A stretch of 64,000 nucleotides of DNA from Ornithinibacillus caprae (GTDB lineage: Bacteria; Bacillota; Bacilli; Bacillales; Amphibacillaceae): NCBI RefSeq assembly GCF_009728145.1, contig NZ_WOCA01000009.1, positions 1-64,000 of the forward strand, given 5' to 3'. The stretch's first letter is position 1. Each line of letters starts with the position of its first letter. Shown in pieces: positions 47,715 through 55,020 of the stretch. Under the pieces are notes generated by a model. The model saw nothing but the letters and a program-made list of their open reading frames with translations. It ran no database searches and had not been told where the DNA came from. The position numbers and the translations under genes were made by a program.

Positions 47715-48645
47715 TCAAAATCAATTAGCAATGATCAAGAAAGATACAGTCGATGTTGTAGCGGAAAAGGTTAAACAATTCCAGGAGGCAGGGGAACTTC
47801 ATTTCCCTGCTAACTATTCACCAGAAAATGCAATGAAAAGCGCATGGTTGAAATTGCAAGAAGTAAAGGCTAAGAGCGGTAATACTTATGTTCCAGTACT
47901 AGAGCATTGCACAAAAGATAGTGTTGCCAATTCCTTGCTTAATATGGTCGTCCAAGGTCTTAACCCAGCGAAAAACCAAGGTTATTTCATAGCCTATGGT
48001 AAGTCTCTAACCTTCCAACGTTCTTATTTCGGCACAATGGCTGTTACGAAAAGAGTTACTGGTGCTAAGTCAATTGATGCAGCAGTTATCTACGAAGGTG
48101 ATGATGTTGATTATGAAATGGTTAATGGTAAGATCAAGAATCTTTCGCACAAACAACAGTTTGGGAACATTAATAAAGAAAAAATCACTGGAGCTTACTG
48201 CATCATTGATTTTGGAGAAGGCGAAACATACACAGAGCTAATGACAATGGATGAAATTCGCCAAGCGTGGTCTAAATCCCAAATGTGGGGCAAAGATCAA
48301 ACAGTAGAGAGAAAAGGATCCACACATGATGAGTTTAAACAAGAAATGGCTAAGAAAACAGTGATCAATCGTGCTTGTAAAAGATACATCAATTCAAGTG
48401 ATGATAGCAGTCTAGTCATCAATCACTTTAATCAGACGGATGAAGCAGTTGAAGAAGCTCAAGCACAACAAGAGATAAGTGAAAATGCTAATTCAGAGTA
48501 TATCGATATTGAAGCTACAGAGGTAGATGAACCGGAACAAGCTCCTAAACAAGAACAGGCACAAGAAGAACAATTAAATGTTGATCAAGCCATGGACCAA
48601 ATGGAAGAAAAAGAACCGGTTACTGCAGGAGGACCATCGTTCTAA
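47707..48645 (+). CDS. recT: RecT-family single-strand annealing protein
   Basis: 312 residues. The RecT core (about 25-235) includes YSPENAMKSAWLKLQ, NSLLNMVVQGLNPAKNQGYFIAYG and KKTVINRACKRYI, with an acidic Gln-rich tail. It anneals phage single strands and probably pairs with the neighbouring ATPase or MBL protein in place of an exonuclease such as RecE or YqaJ, which is not seen. ATG 47707 has GAGGA upstream. Confidence 0.93.
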   Translation: MSNQNQLAMIKKDTVDVVAEKVKQFQEAGELHFPANYSPENAMKSAWLKLQEVKAKSGNTYVPVLEHCTKDSVANSLLNMVVQGLNPAKNQGYFIAYGKSLTFQRSYFGTMAVTKRVTGAKSIDAAVIYEGDDVDYEMVNGKIKNLSHKQQFGNINKEKITGAYCIIDFGEGETYTELMTMDEIRQAWSKSQMWGKDQTVERKGSTHDEFKQEMAKKTVINRACKRYINSSDDSSLVINHFNQTDEAVEEAQAQQEISENANSEYIDIEATEVDEPEQAPKQEQAQEEQLNVDQAMDQMEEKEPVTAGGPSF

Positions 48646-49346
48646 TGATTCAAATTAAAACACTAGCTTCTGGAAGTAAAGGGAATGCCTATCACATTGA
48701 TGATGGGCATACCCAAATCCTTTTGGAATGCGGAATACCATTCAAAGATATTAGGAAAGCACTGGAATTCAATACTAGCAATCTAGCAGGGTGTTTAATC
48801 ACGCATGAGCATAAAGACCATTGTGGAGGTTTAAACGATGTTCTAAGAGCAGGAATAAACACTTATATGTCGCCAGGTACAAAAGAAGCAATAGGGATAG
48901 AACACCACAGAATTAACACTGTACAAGCTAAGAAGCAATTTAGTATCGGTACATGGAACATATTACCGTTTGATGTTCAACACGATGTATCGGAACCATA
49001 CGGATTTTTGCTACAAAATAACGCAGGAGAGAAGCTTCTATTTGCTACAGATACCTATTACATTCGGTACAAATTCAAAGGCTTAACACATCTTTTAATT
49101 GAGTGTAATTATAGCGCAGAAATACTTAATCAAAACATCATCGAAGGTATAACACCAAAAGTCATGAAAAAGCGTTTAATTAGGTCGCATTTTAGTTTAG
49201 AGAACGTAAAAGAGTTTTTGAAAGCTAATGATTTATCCAAGGTGCAGGAGATCCACTTGCTGCATCTATCAGATAGTAATAGTGACGAAGCTTTATTCAA
49301 AAGAGAAATTCAGGAACTTACAGGAAAAGTAGTTTACATCGCATGA
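48645..49346 (+). CDS. MBL-fold metallohydrolase (phage recombination-associated)
   Basis: 233 residues with the metal-binding motif THEHKDHCGG (HxHxDH), a later Asp (FATDTY) and a C-terminal His (HLLHLSDSNSDE). The first codon overlaps the recT stop. MBL-fold proteins next to recT are common in Firmicute phages such as the Listeria A118 type; nuclease activity is plausible, not shown. Confidence 0.85.
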   Translation: MIQIKTLASGSKGNAYHIDDGHTQILLECGIPFKDIRKALEFNTSNLAGCLITHEHKDHCGGLNDVLRAGINTYMSPGTKEAIGIEHHRINTVQAKKQFSIGTWNILPFDVQHDVSEPYGFLLQNNAGEKLLFATDTYYIRYKFKGLTHLLIECNYSAEILNQNIIEGITPKVMKKRLIRSHFSLENVKEFLKANDLSKVQEIHLLHLSDSNSDEALFKREIQELTGKVVYIA

Positions 49347-49361
49347 GTTGGAGGTGAGGTA

Positions 49362-50291
49362 ATGGTTAGACCCATAAAAGAAGGTCTTGATTACTTCCCA
49401 CTAGATGTTGACATAGATCAAGATGACAAAATCGCATTAATTGAAGCCAATCATGGACTAGAAGGTTTTGGTGTAGTTATCAAGATATTAATGAAAATCT
49501 ATGACAACAGTTATTTCTATCAGTGGGGAGAAAAGGAACAATTATTATTCTCTAGGAGAGTTAATGTCAACATTAATAAAGTTAATGACATCATTAATGA
49601 TTGTCTGAAATGGGGTTTATTTTCTGAGTCCCTATATCAAAAACACCAAATCCTTAGTTCTAAAGGGATTCAAAAGCGATATTTGGAAGCATCTTCTCGA
49701 AGAAAGCGAGTTGAAATCAGTGAGAATTACCTTCTAATGGATAAAAAAGAGGTTAACTCATACAAAAACTTAGTTATTGTCAACATTAACTCGATAAATG
49801 ACAACATTAGTACACAAAGGAAAGTAGAGGAAAGGAAAGTAAAGGAAAGTAAAGAGAAAGTAGAAGAAATTGAACCACCAGCAACAACTTCTGATGCCAT
49901 TGTTTTTTATCAGCAAAATATCGGAATGATAAAGCCTAGTATTTCAGACAAAATACTTTCATGGATTAAAGACGTTGGAGATGAAATGGTAATTGAAGCC
50001 ATAGACCGTGCATTGAATCGTAACAAGGCTAACTGGGGATATGCTGAGAGTATTTTAAAGTCATGGCACCAAAAAGGTATTAAAACAATTGATCAAGCTA
50101 AAGCGGAAGAGGTTCAGTTTCAAAATCAACAGGCTAATAGATTTCAAGGGAAACAATCCCAAGAAGTAGTTCCAGACTGGTTCCGCAATCGTAAAAAACA
50201 ATCTAACAATCTACCGAAACCTAACGAAACTGAGGAAGATGTACAAGCCATAATAAACAGTTATACAAGCAAAGCGAGTGGTGGATCGTGA
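49362..50291 (+). CDS. Phage replication initiator, Lin1244/DnaD type
   Basis: 309 residues. The N-terminal Lin1244/Lin1753-type domain (KEGLDYFPLDVDIDQDDKIAL... GFGVVIKILMKIY, about 5-110), a low-complexity linker (KVEERKVKESKEKVEE) and a C-terminal DnaD-like segment (NWGYAESILKSWHQKGI) make an origin-binding helicase-loader protein. The linker DNA carries repeats that could be the origin. GGTGAGG ribosome site. Confidence 0.82.
   Translation: MVRPIKEGLDYFPLDVDIDQDDKIALIEANHGLEGFGVVIKILMKIYDNSYFYQWGEKEQLLFSRRVNVNINKVNDIINDCLKWGLFSESLYQKHQILSSKGIQKRYLEASSRRKRVEISENYLLMDKKEVNSYKNLVIVNINSINDNISTQRKVEERKVKESKEKVEEIEPPATTSDAIVFYQQNIGMIKPSISDKILSWIKDVGDEMVIEAIDRALNRNKANWGYAESILKSWHQKGIKTIDQAKAEEVQFQNQQANRFQGKQSQEVVPDWFRNRKKQSNNLPKPNETEEDVQAIINSYTSKASGGS
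49561..49865. promoter_or_regulatory. Candidate phage replication origin inside the initiator gene
   Basis: Two related ~38-bp elements (49561-49600 and 49773-49810) share TGTCAACATTAA and AATGACAWCATTA. A polypurine run of GGAAAGTA-type repeats (about 49816-49865) follows. Many phages place iterons and an unwinding region in the initiator gene. Confidence 0.35.
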
Positions 50292-50548
50292 CCGTTATTG
50301 AGCGTAAGAAACGGAGTAAGAGCAATGTTAACGGAGGAATCATTCGAGTGTTGGCGAAGTACGAAGATGCTTTCTCATGGGATTTGCTACAAGAAATAAC
50401 GGAACTCTACCATGAAGGCTATTGTGTAGAAGACATTGCAGAAACATTTAATCGTCCAGTTATGGAAATCATCATGGCGCTTCTGCACCAGGCGGATGAA
50501 AAAAAGATTACTAGGGCATTTGCTCATAGGAGGAATCAGAATGAATGA
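50288..50548 (+). CDS. Small phage protein of unknown function
   Basis: 86 residues from GTG 50288, overlapping the initiator stop. The segment LYHEGYCVEDIAETFNRPVMEIIMALLHQAD looks like a sigma/homeodomain-type helix-turn-helix, so a DNA-binding role is possible. Confidence 0.6.
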   Translation: MTVIERKKRSKSNVNGGIIRVLAKYEDAFSWDLLQEITELYHEGYCVEDIAETFNRPVMEIIMALLHQADEKKITRAFAHRRNQNE

Positions 50549-50747
50549 CATTGTAGAAAAACAGCGTCAGCGATATATACAAGATAGAAGAACAGATTTA
50601 ATTAATAGCTTATATCGAATGGGAGTCTATGAAACTCCTGATGGTAGAAACTTAGAGGATGTTAGTTTATTTACTTTGGAACATGTTCACGTCAATGAGA
50701 AATGTAGGATGGCTAATATAAAGCAGGCTCAGGGTGAATTAAAATGA
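50541..50747 (+). CDS. Fbp-like small basic protein
   Basis: 68 residues from ATG 50541 (AGGAGG upstream). The stretch RTDLINSLYRMGVYETPDGR followed by NLEDVSLFTLE resembles the Fur-regulated basic protein (FbpA) family of Bacillus. That is a resemblance by eye; a phage role is unknown. Confidence 0.5.
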   Translation: MNDIVEKQRQRYIQDRRTDLINSLYRMGVYETPDGRNLEDVSLFTLEHVHVNEKCRMANIKQAQGELK

Positions 50748-51109
50748 TCGAACTAACAATACCAGGCAGACCAGTTCCAGCTGTACGGATGACGAAAAAG
50801 AGCAAACACGTTAATAAATACGCTATTCGGTACCTGCAGTACAAAACGAAAGTGGGTTGGATTGCTAAGCAACATTTGAAAGAAAAGCCTTCTAGAAAGC
50901 CAATTGAAGTAAAACTAAAGCTTTATTTAGCTGGTGGGAATCAAGGTGATATAGACAACTATTTTAAAGCGATTACTGACAGTTTGAACAAGATTGTTTA
51001 TGAAGATGATCGACAAATTAAGAAAATTGATGTTGAGAAAATAGAAAGCTCTAAGGATGAAGAAAGAGCAGAAATACAGATATATGAGTTAGTACCAATG
51101 AAAATATAA
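50744..51109 (+). CDS. rusA: RusA-family Holliday junction resolvase
   Basis: 121 residues. It begins with IPGRPVPAVR, as RusA proteins do, and has the catalytic Asp cluster GDIDNYFKAITDSLN plus YEDDRQI. It cuts four-way junctions made in phage recombination. ATG overlaps the previous stop (ATGA). Confidence 0.9.
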   Translation: MIELTIPGRPVPAVRMTKKSKHVNKYAIRYLQYKTKVGWIAKQHLKEKPSRKPIEVKLKLYLAGGNQGDIDNYFKAITDSLNKIVYEDDRQIKKIDVEKIESSKDEERAEIQIYELVPMKI

Positions 51110-51129
51110 ATCCCAAAGGAGGAAGAACT

Positions 51130-51531
51130 ATGGAATACATGATTGATTTAAACGAATTTGCAGAAGGAGCATTAGCAGCACGATTTAATGAGGAGATCCA
51201 AAAAATTCTTGATAACATCGCTGATCCTAATACGGATCCAAAGAAGGCTAGAACTTTAACAGTCCAGGTTAAAGTTTACGGAGATGAAAGGAGAGATGTA
51301 GTAAACGCAGCTGTAGTTGCCAAATCGAAGTTATTACCAGCGAAAGAAGTGGATACGAAAATTCTTATGGGTGCTGACACTAACGGAAATATCATTGGTA
51401 AGGAATTGAAATCGGGAGTAAAAGGTCAGATGTTTGTTGACGATGATGGTGACGTAGCGGAAGACACAGGTGAAAAAGTAGTTGAACAACCAGCAGAAAA
51501 AGTAATTAGTTTTAGAAATCAATCAAATTAA
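51130..51531 (+). CDS. Conserved phage protein of the so-called replication terminator type
   Basis: 133 residues with the conserved start MIDLNEFAEGALAARFNEEI, IADPNTDPKKARTLT, and an acidic tail. Phage relatives are often labelled replication terminator protein; the basis for that name is weak. It pairs with the following gene. The 42 bases around its ribosome site are nearly duplicated at 54135. Confidence 0.65.
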   Translation: MEYMIDLNEFAEGALAARFNEEIQKILDNIADPNTDPKKARTLTVQVKVYGDERRDVVNAAVVAKSKLLPAKEVDTKILMGADTNGNIIGKELKSGVKGQMFVDDDGDVAEDTGEKVVEQPAEKVISFRNQSN

Positions 51532-51556
51532 GATTTAAGAATTGGAGGAATGAAAA

Positions 51557-52264
51557 ATGATTAAAGAAGCAATGCAGTATGTTTTAAGTTTAGGAAAAGC
51601 AGAAATCCACGAAGTAAATGGGCAGCAATATTCAGATAAAGATTTGTATGTACTAAGAGAACCGGTTGCTTCACCATTTGAAGTACACACTTTAACTAGT
51701 TTAGTAGAGTATGTGAAATCTAACTTTGATACCGAAGAAGAATTGATGATTCATGTGGAAAACCCTACAAGAGTCTCTGTATCATCTGCCCTGAATATAG
51801 ATCAACGTCGAGATGAGTATTTAGTGGCTGAAGCTTTAACGCCTAGATTTCGTTTTGATAATTGGTATGACACTGAAGAATTTAATATTAAACTTCAATC
51901 AGTATTTGTAAATAACGAGGACCGTAAAGTGATATTGAAATTGGTTGGGAACATCAAAGAAGACAATGTGAAAACATTTGGTGATGACGGAGTTAGTCAA
52001 TCCGTAGTAGCAAGAACAGGTGTAGCATCTGTAGGTAATGTAGAAGTACCTAATCCAGTAACCCTTGCACCATTCAGAACTTTCACTGAAATCGCTCAAC
52101 CCGAAAGTGATTTTGTATTCCGAATGCAGAAAGGTCCAAGTTGTGCTTTATTCGAAGCAGATGGAGGGGCATGGAAAATACATGCTATTGATCAGATTAA
52201 AGAGTATCTGAACGCAGAATTAAGTGACAAACTCGCAGAAGGAACAGTAACTATTATTGGTTAA
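51557..52264 (+). CDS. Conserved phage protein, DUF2303/YfdQ-like
   Basis: 235 residues. The segment APFRTFTEIAQPESDFVFRM resembles the core of the DUF2303 family of phage proteins. No activity is known. GGAGG ribosome site; ends before a hairpin (52272-52293). Confidence 0.6.
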   Translation: MIKEAMQYVLSLGKAEIHEVNGQQYSDKDLYVLREPVASPFEVHTLTSLVEYVKSNFDTEEELMIHVENPTRVSVSSALNIDQRRDEYLVAEALTPRFRFDNWYDTEEFNIKLQSVFVNNEDRKVILKLVGNIKEDNVKTFGDDGVSQSVVARTGVASVGNVEVPNPVTLAPFRTFTEIAQPESDFVFRMQKGPSCALFEADGGAWKIHAIDQIKEYLNAELSDKLAEGTVTIIG

Positions 52265-52271
52265 TAAGCGA

Positions 52272-52293
52272 AAGGGCTCTTAGTTGAGCCCTT
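52272..52293. terminator. Hairpin after the DUF2303-like gene
   Basis: AAGGGCTC and GAGCCCTT form an 8-bp perfect stem, but AACAAAAG rather than a U run follows. Weak terminator or processing hairpin. Confidence 0.4.
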
Positions 52294-52303
52294 AACAAAA
52301 GAA

Positions 52304-52331
52304 AGAACATACGTTCCCTTCAAGGTATAAT
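52304..52331 (+). promoter_or_regulatory. Promoter with SOS-like box before the DNA methyltransferase
   Basis: AGAACATACGTTCC (52304-52317) contains the exact LexA core GAAC-N4-GTTC and matches CGAACRNRYGTTYG at 12 of 14. TATAAT (52326-52331) lies 8 bp downstream, so bound LexA would cover the -35 region. A core of eight fixed bases is expected by chance about once per 64 kb; the position is what makes it interesting. Confidence 0.45.
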
Positions 52332-52357
52332 ATATCATATTGAGAGGGGAAATTGAA

Positions 52358-53128
52358 ATGAAAATCAAGCAGAACACAATTTATAACATGGATTGTCTGG
52401 AAGGAATGAAACATATACCCGATGGATCAGTAGATATGATCCTATGTGATTTACCATATGGAACTACAAATTGTTCATGGGATAGTGTTATACCATTTGA
52501 ACCGTTATGGGAGCAGTACAAGCGAGTAATAAAAGAAAATGGTGCCATTGTACTAACTGCTAGTCAGCCATTTACTACTAAATTAATCGAGTCTAACTTC
52601 AAATGGTTTAGATACGAGTGGATTTGGAAGAAAGAAAATCACGTAACTGGTTTTCAGAACGCAAATCGAATGCCCTTGAAAAATCACGAGAATATCTGTG
52701 TTTTCTATAGAAAATTACCAACTTACAATCCACAAGGACTTATCAAGATTAAACCTAAAAAAGTGAAAAAAAATACGAATATGCAGGCACTAGGGGATAG
52801 AAATGGAACATTAAATAAAATACATGTAGTTAGGTATAAAAACTTTCCTAAGTCTGTTATATCGTTTCCTAGGGATCGGAAAACATTTCATCCTACTCAA
52901 AAACCAGAAGAGTTGTTTGAATACATTATTCGAACTTATACAAATGAAGGAGAAGTGGTCCTTGATAATTGTATGGGTGGATTTACTACAGCAGTTGCCT
53001 GTGACAACACAAATCGTAATTGGATAGGTTTTGAGCTTGAAAAGGATTATTGCATTCAAGGATTAGAAAGGGTTAATGAAAACAGGAATAGGTTAGGTTT
53101 ACCTAATGTTCGACTAAAACAAAGCTAG
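52358..53128 (+). CDS. Phage DNA methyltransferase (beta class, N4/N6)
   Basis: 256 residues. The catalytic motif IV DLPYGTT comes before the SAM-binding motif I (GEVVLDNCMGGFTTAVA, with DNCMGG for the usual FxGxG), the order of the beta group. It methylates A or C in DNA, either to protect phage DNA from host restriction or to mark it. No restriction enzyme is nearby, so it is an orphan. ATG 52358 has AGAGGGG upstream. Confidence 0.88.
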   Translation: MKIKQNTIYNMDCLEGMKHIPDGSVDMILCDLPYGTTNCSWDSVIPFEPLWEQYKRVIKENGAIVLTASQPFTTKLIESNFKWFRYEWIWKKENHVTGFQNANRMPLKNHENICVFYRKLPTYNPQGLIKIKPKKVKKNTNMQALGDRNGTLNKIHVVRYKNFPKSVISFPRDRKTFHPTQKPEELFEYIIRTYTNEGEVVLDNCMGGFTTAVACDNTNRNWIGFELEKDYCIQGLERVNENRNRLGLPNVRLKQS

Positions 53129-53141
53129 GGAGGGAGAATGA

Positions 53142-53225
53142 TTGAAAACATGCAAAGCATGTCGTAAGAAACCACAAAACAAGAAAAGTTGCCTATGTGA
53201 TACTTGCTATAAAAAAGCATTCTAA
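53142..53225 (+). CDS. 27-residue Cys-rich mini-protein
   Basis: TTG 53142 follows AGGGAGGGA. The product starts with K-T-C-K-A-C-R and ends with C-L-C-D-T-C-Y, giving five Cys in C-x2-C and C-x-C-x2-C spacing, a probable zinc knuckle. Unknown function. Confidence 0.5.
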   Translation: MKTCKACRKKPQNKKSCLCDTCYKKAF

Positions 53226-53248
53226 CTAACAACAGTGGGGGCGGTACG

Positions 53249-53443
53249 ATGAGATTAAAATCAATTCCTTTTGAGAACCACCAGCTAAATCTAGACATAA
53301 AAGAAGGAGATAAGCCGTTTGTTGTCGTATATTGTCAAGGAGAAGCAAAACTAACATATTTACCTGAACATGGTGAGACGAAAGTTATCACGCATCAAGG
53401 GAAGGTAAAGAGGGTTAAGTTTGATGAGGGGGAAGAGTTTTGA
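53249..53443 (+). CDS. XtrA-like small phage protein
   Basis: 64 residues. The end THQGKVKRVKFDEGEEF and the position before a sigma-like late regulator resemble XtrA of PBSX. No activity known. Its stop overlaps the next gene's TTG. Confidence 0.5.
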   Translation: MRLKSIPFENHQLNLDIKEGDKPFVVVYCQGEAKLTYLPEHGETKVITHQGKVKRVKFDEGEEF

Positions 53444-54081
53444 AGTCTAATAATAGAAGGAATTTAAAGTTATCCTTTAGCAATATTGTAATGTTTTTCG
53501 GGTTAGTTGGTTTTATTGTTGTTTTCTTTCTACCTAAATTCCTTAGTAATACTTATATAGAACAGATCGGTCCATTAATTACAGCAACAAGTTTTTTGAT
53601 TGTTTTTGCAGGTGTTTTAATGCAGAAAGAGGAGTTAAGCTTGCAAAGAAAAGAATTTGAAGAAACACGTGAGGTTTTTAAGGAACAAAAAATTACAATG
53701 GAATTACAAAGGGCAGAAACTACTTTTTTTAATATAAATGCACATAGGATTCAAGTTATAAATGGAATGACCTTTTCAAAATATGAAGGAATGGAAGCAA
53801 TAAAAGCATTTAATTCTCTTATAGAGAAAGATACTAAGAATTATATTGACGATGAAATAAATCCTTATCTAATTCAATACGTCAATTGTATATATTCATT
53901 AATTAATGTGGTGCAACTAAGCACCATTTCTAGAACGCAAAAAGATAAATTATATCTTACCTTAGTTTTACAAATGACTTTAGATGAGAAAAAACTCATA
54001 AATAACTATATTAAATTGGATAAAAACAAAGAAAGTTCTAAATACAAGATGATTAAAGAAAAAGTACAAGAGTATTTTTAA
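53440..54081 (+). CDS. Two-helix membrane protein resembling putative abortive-infection (putAbiC) proteins
   Basis: 213 residues from TTG 53440 overlapping the previous stop. Two membrane helices (about 13-31 and 42-60) are followed by a coiled coil (LSLQRKEFEETREVFKEQ) and LQRAETTFFNINAHR, then a helical cytoplasmic domain. The order membrane pair, LQRKE-type coiled coil, R-x-ENTFF-like motif is typical of the putative phage abortive-infection family. Neighbouring core genes are more AT-balanced. A defence or exclusion role is inferred, not shown. Confidence 0.55.
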   Translation: MKSNNRRNLKLSFSNIVMFFGLVGFIVVFFLPKFLSNTYIEQIGPLITATSFLIVFAGVLMQKEELSLQRKEFEETREVFKEQKITMELQRAETTFFNINAHRIQVINGMTFSKYEGMEAIKAFNSLIEKDTKNYIDDEINPYLIQYVNCIYSLINVVQLSTISRTQKDKLYLTLVLQMTLDEKKLINNYIKLDKNKESSKYKMIKEKVQEYF

Positions 54082-54116
54082 AAACTATAACTGAAGAAAA
54101 TTACCATGTATGTTGT

Positions 54117-54202
54117 TTCTACCAGTTAACTGCTGAAAATATAAATCCCAGAGGAGGAAGAACTATGGAATTCATGGAAAGAAACCTCAAGTTAAGTCTA
54201 TA
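54117..54202. other. Scar made of two duplicated phage-sequence fragments
   Basis: 54117-54132 repeats, with one mismatch, the 16 bases at 54771-54786 (TTCTACCAG-Y-TAACTG, which spell the same gene end S-T-S-stop). 54135-54176 repeats 51100-51141 at 40 of 42 positions, including a ribosome site and ATG; the resulting frame (54164-54202) stops after 12 codons. Confidence 0.8.
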
Positions 54203-54228
54203 AATTTTTATTTTGAGGGGGAGAAGTT

Positions 54229-54783
54229 TTGAATGAATTATTAATAGTAGAGCCACAATGTAATGGATTTTGGCGATGTATTACCCCCGATGCTTGGTTG
54301 ACCTCATTTGGAACATTAGTCGGTGCTCTTATAGGTGCTTCATTAGGATCACTAGGATCTTACCTATTTTTTAAAGCTAGACTTAAGGAAGAGGAAAAGC
54401 AAGTAAAGGGTGGGTTTTATAAAGAATTTAAGAGAGTCTCCCGTTTACTTGATTTAACGATAGAAAGGATGGAAATAGTTTACAAGAATTGGGGAACAGA
54501 GTATAGATTAAACTGGAAAAGCATTGATACAGCATTACTTGGAAGGGTAAGGGAAGATATAAATAATATCCCTAAATCAATTATACCAATGCAATGTTTT
54601 GATAATTTGGAAATCATTGAGCATGAATTAGGTGGCATGGAAGGGATTATCGAATTATTTGTGGATTTAACTGAACCACGTATCGGAATTTCGAGTGAAC
54701 TAAAAGATCAATTTTATGAATCATTAGTGATTGTAAAAAAGAATTATAAAGAATTAAAAGAAATAAATAGTTCTACCAGCTAA
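54229..54783 (+). CDS. Membrane-anchored protein of unknown function
   Basis: 184 residues from TTG 54229 (GAGGGGGAG upstream). A short external N-terminus, one Gly-rich membrane helix (FGTLVGALIGASLGSLGSYLFF, about 27-48) and a helical cytoplasmic domain (EEEKQVKGGFYKEFKRVSRLLD...). No family recognised. The second gene of the cassette between the XtrA-like and sigma-like genes, followed by its own terminator; an exclusion or defence role is a guess from position and topology. Confidence 0.6.
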   Translation: MNELLIVEPQCNGFWRCITPDAWLTSFGTLVGALIGASLGSLGSYLFFKARLKEEEKQVKGGFYKEFKRVSRLLDLTIERMEIVYKNWGTEYRLNWKSIDTALLGRVREDINNIPKSIIPMQCFDNLEIIEHELGGMEGIIELFVDLTEPRIGISSELKDQFYESLVIVKKNYKELKEINSSTS

Positions 54784-54789
54784 CTGGAG

Positions 54790-54830
54790 GACACTGAATG
54801 ACGTATTAGCGTTGTTTAGTGTCTTTTTTT
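54790..54830 (+). terminator. Terminator after the 54229 gene
   Basis: GACACTGAA (54790-54798) pairs with TTTAGTGTC (54815-54823), followed by seven T. Confidence 0.75.
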
Positions 54831-54843
54831 ATTGGGGGTAATT

Positions 54844-55020
54844 ATGAAAAAACAATCTATCAAATACAAGTGGAAAGTAGATCCATACAGAAAAGATAAA
54901 CGCACTGGGGCGATTAGTCCTGTGAAGCGTAGTGAGTATGCAGAATCATTATTCAGAGTGGGGGCTGGGTTTAATGGACAACAAGCAACTGGAAAATTGG
55001 GCGGACAAGCTGATAAATGA
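54844..55020 (+). CDS. Small basic phage protein
   Basis: 58 residues, lysine-rich start (MKKQSIKYKWKVDPYRKDKR). ATG 54844 has GGGGG upstream. It overlaps the next gene in another frame by 47 bp. Not recognised. Confidence 0.5.
   Translation: MKKQSIKYKWKVDPYRKDKRTGAISPVKRSEYAESLFRVGAGFNGQQATGKLGGQADK

Noticed and set aside
52358-53128. Restriction-modification system
   Set aside because: Only a methyltransferase is present; no adjacent endonuclease gene was found.
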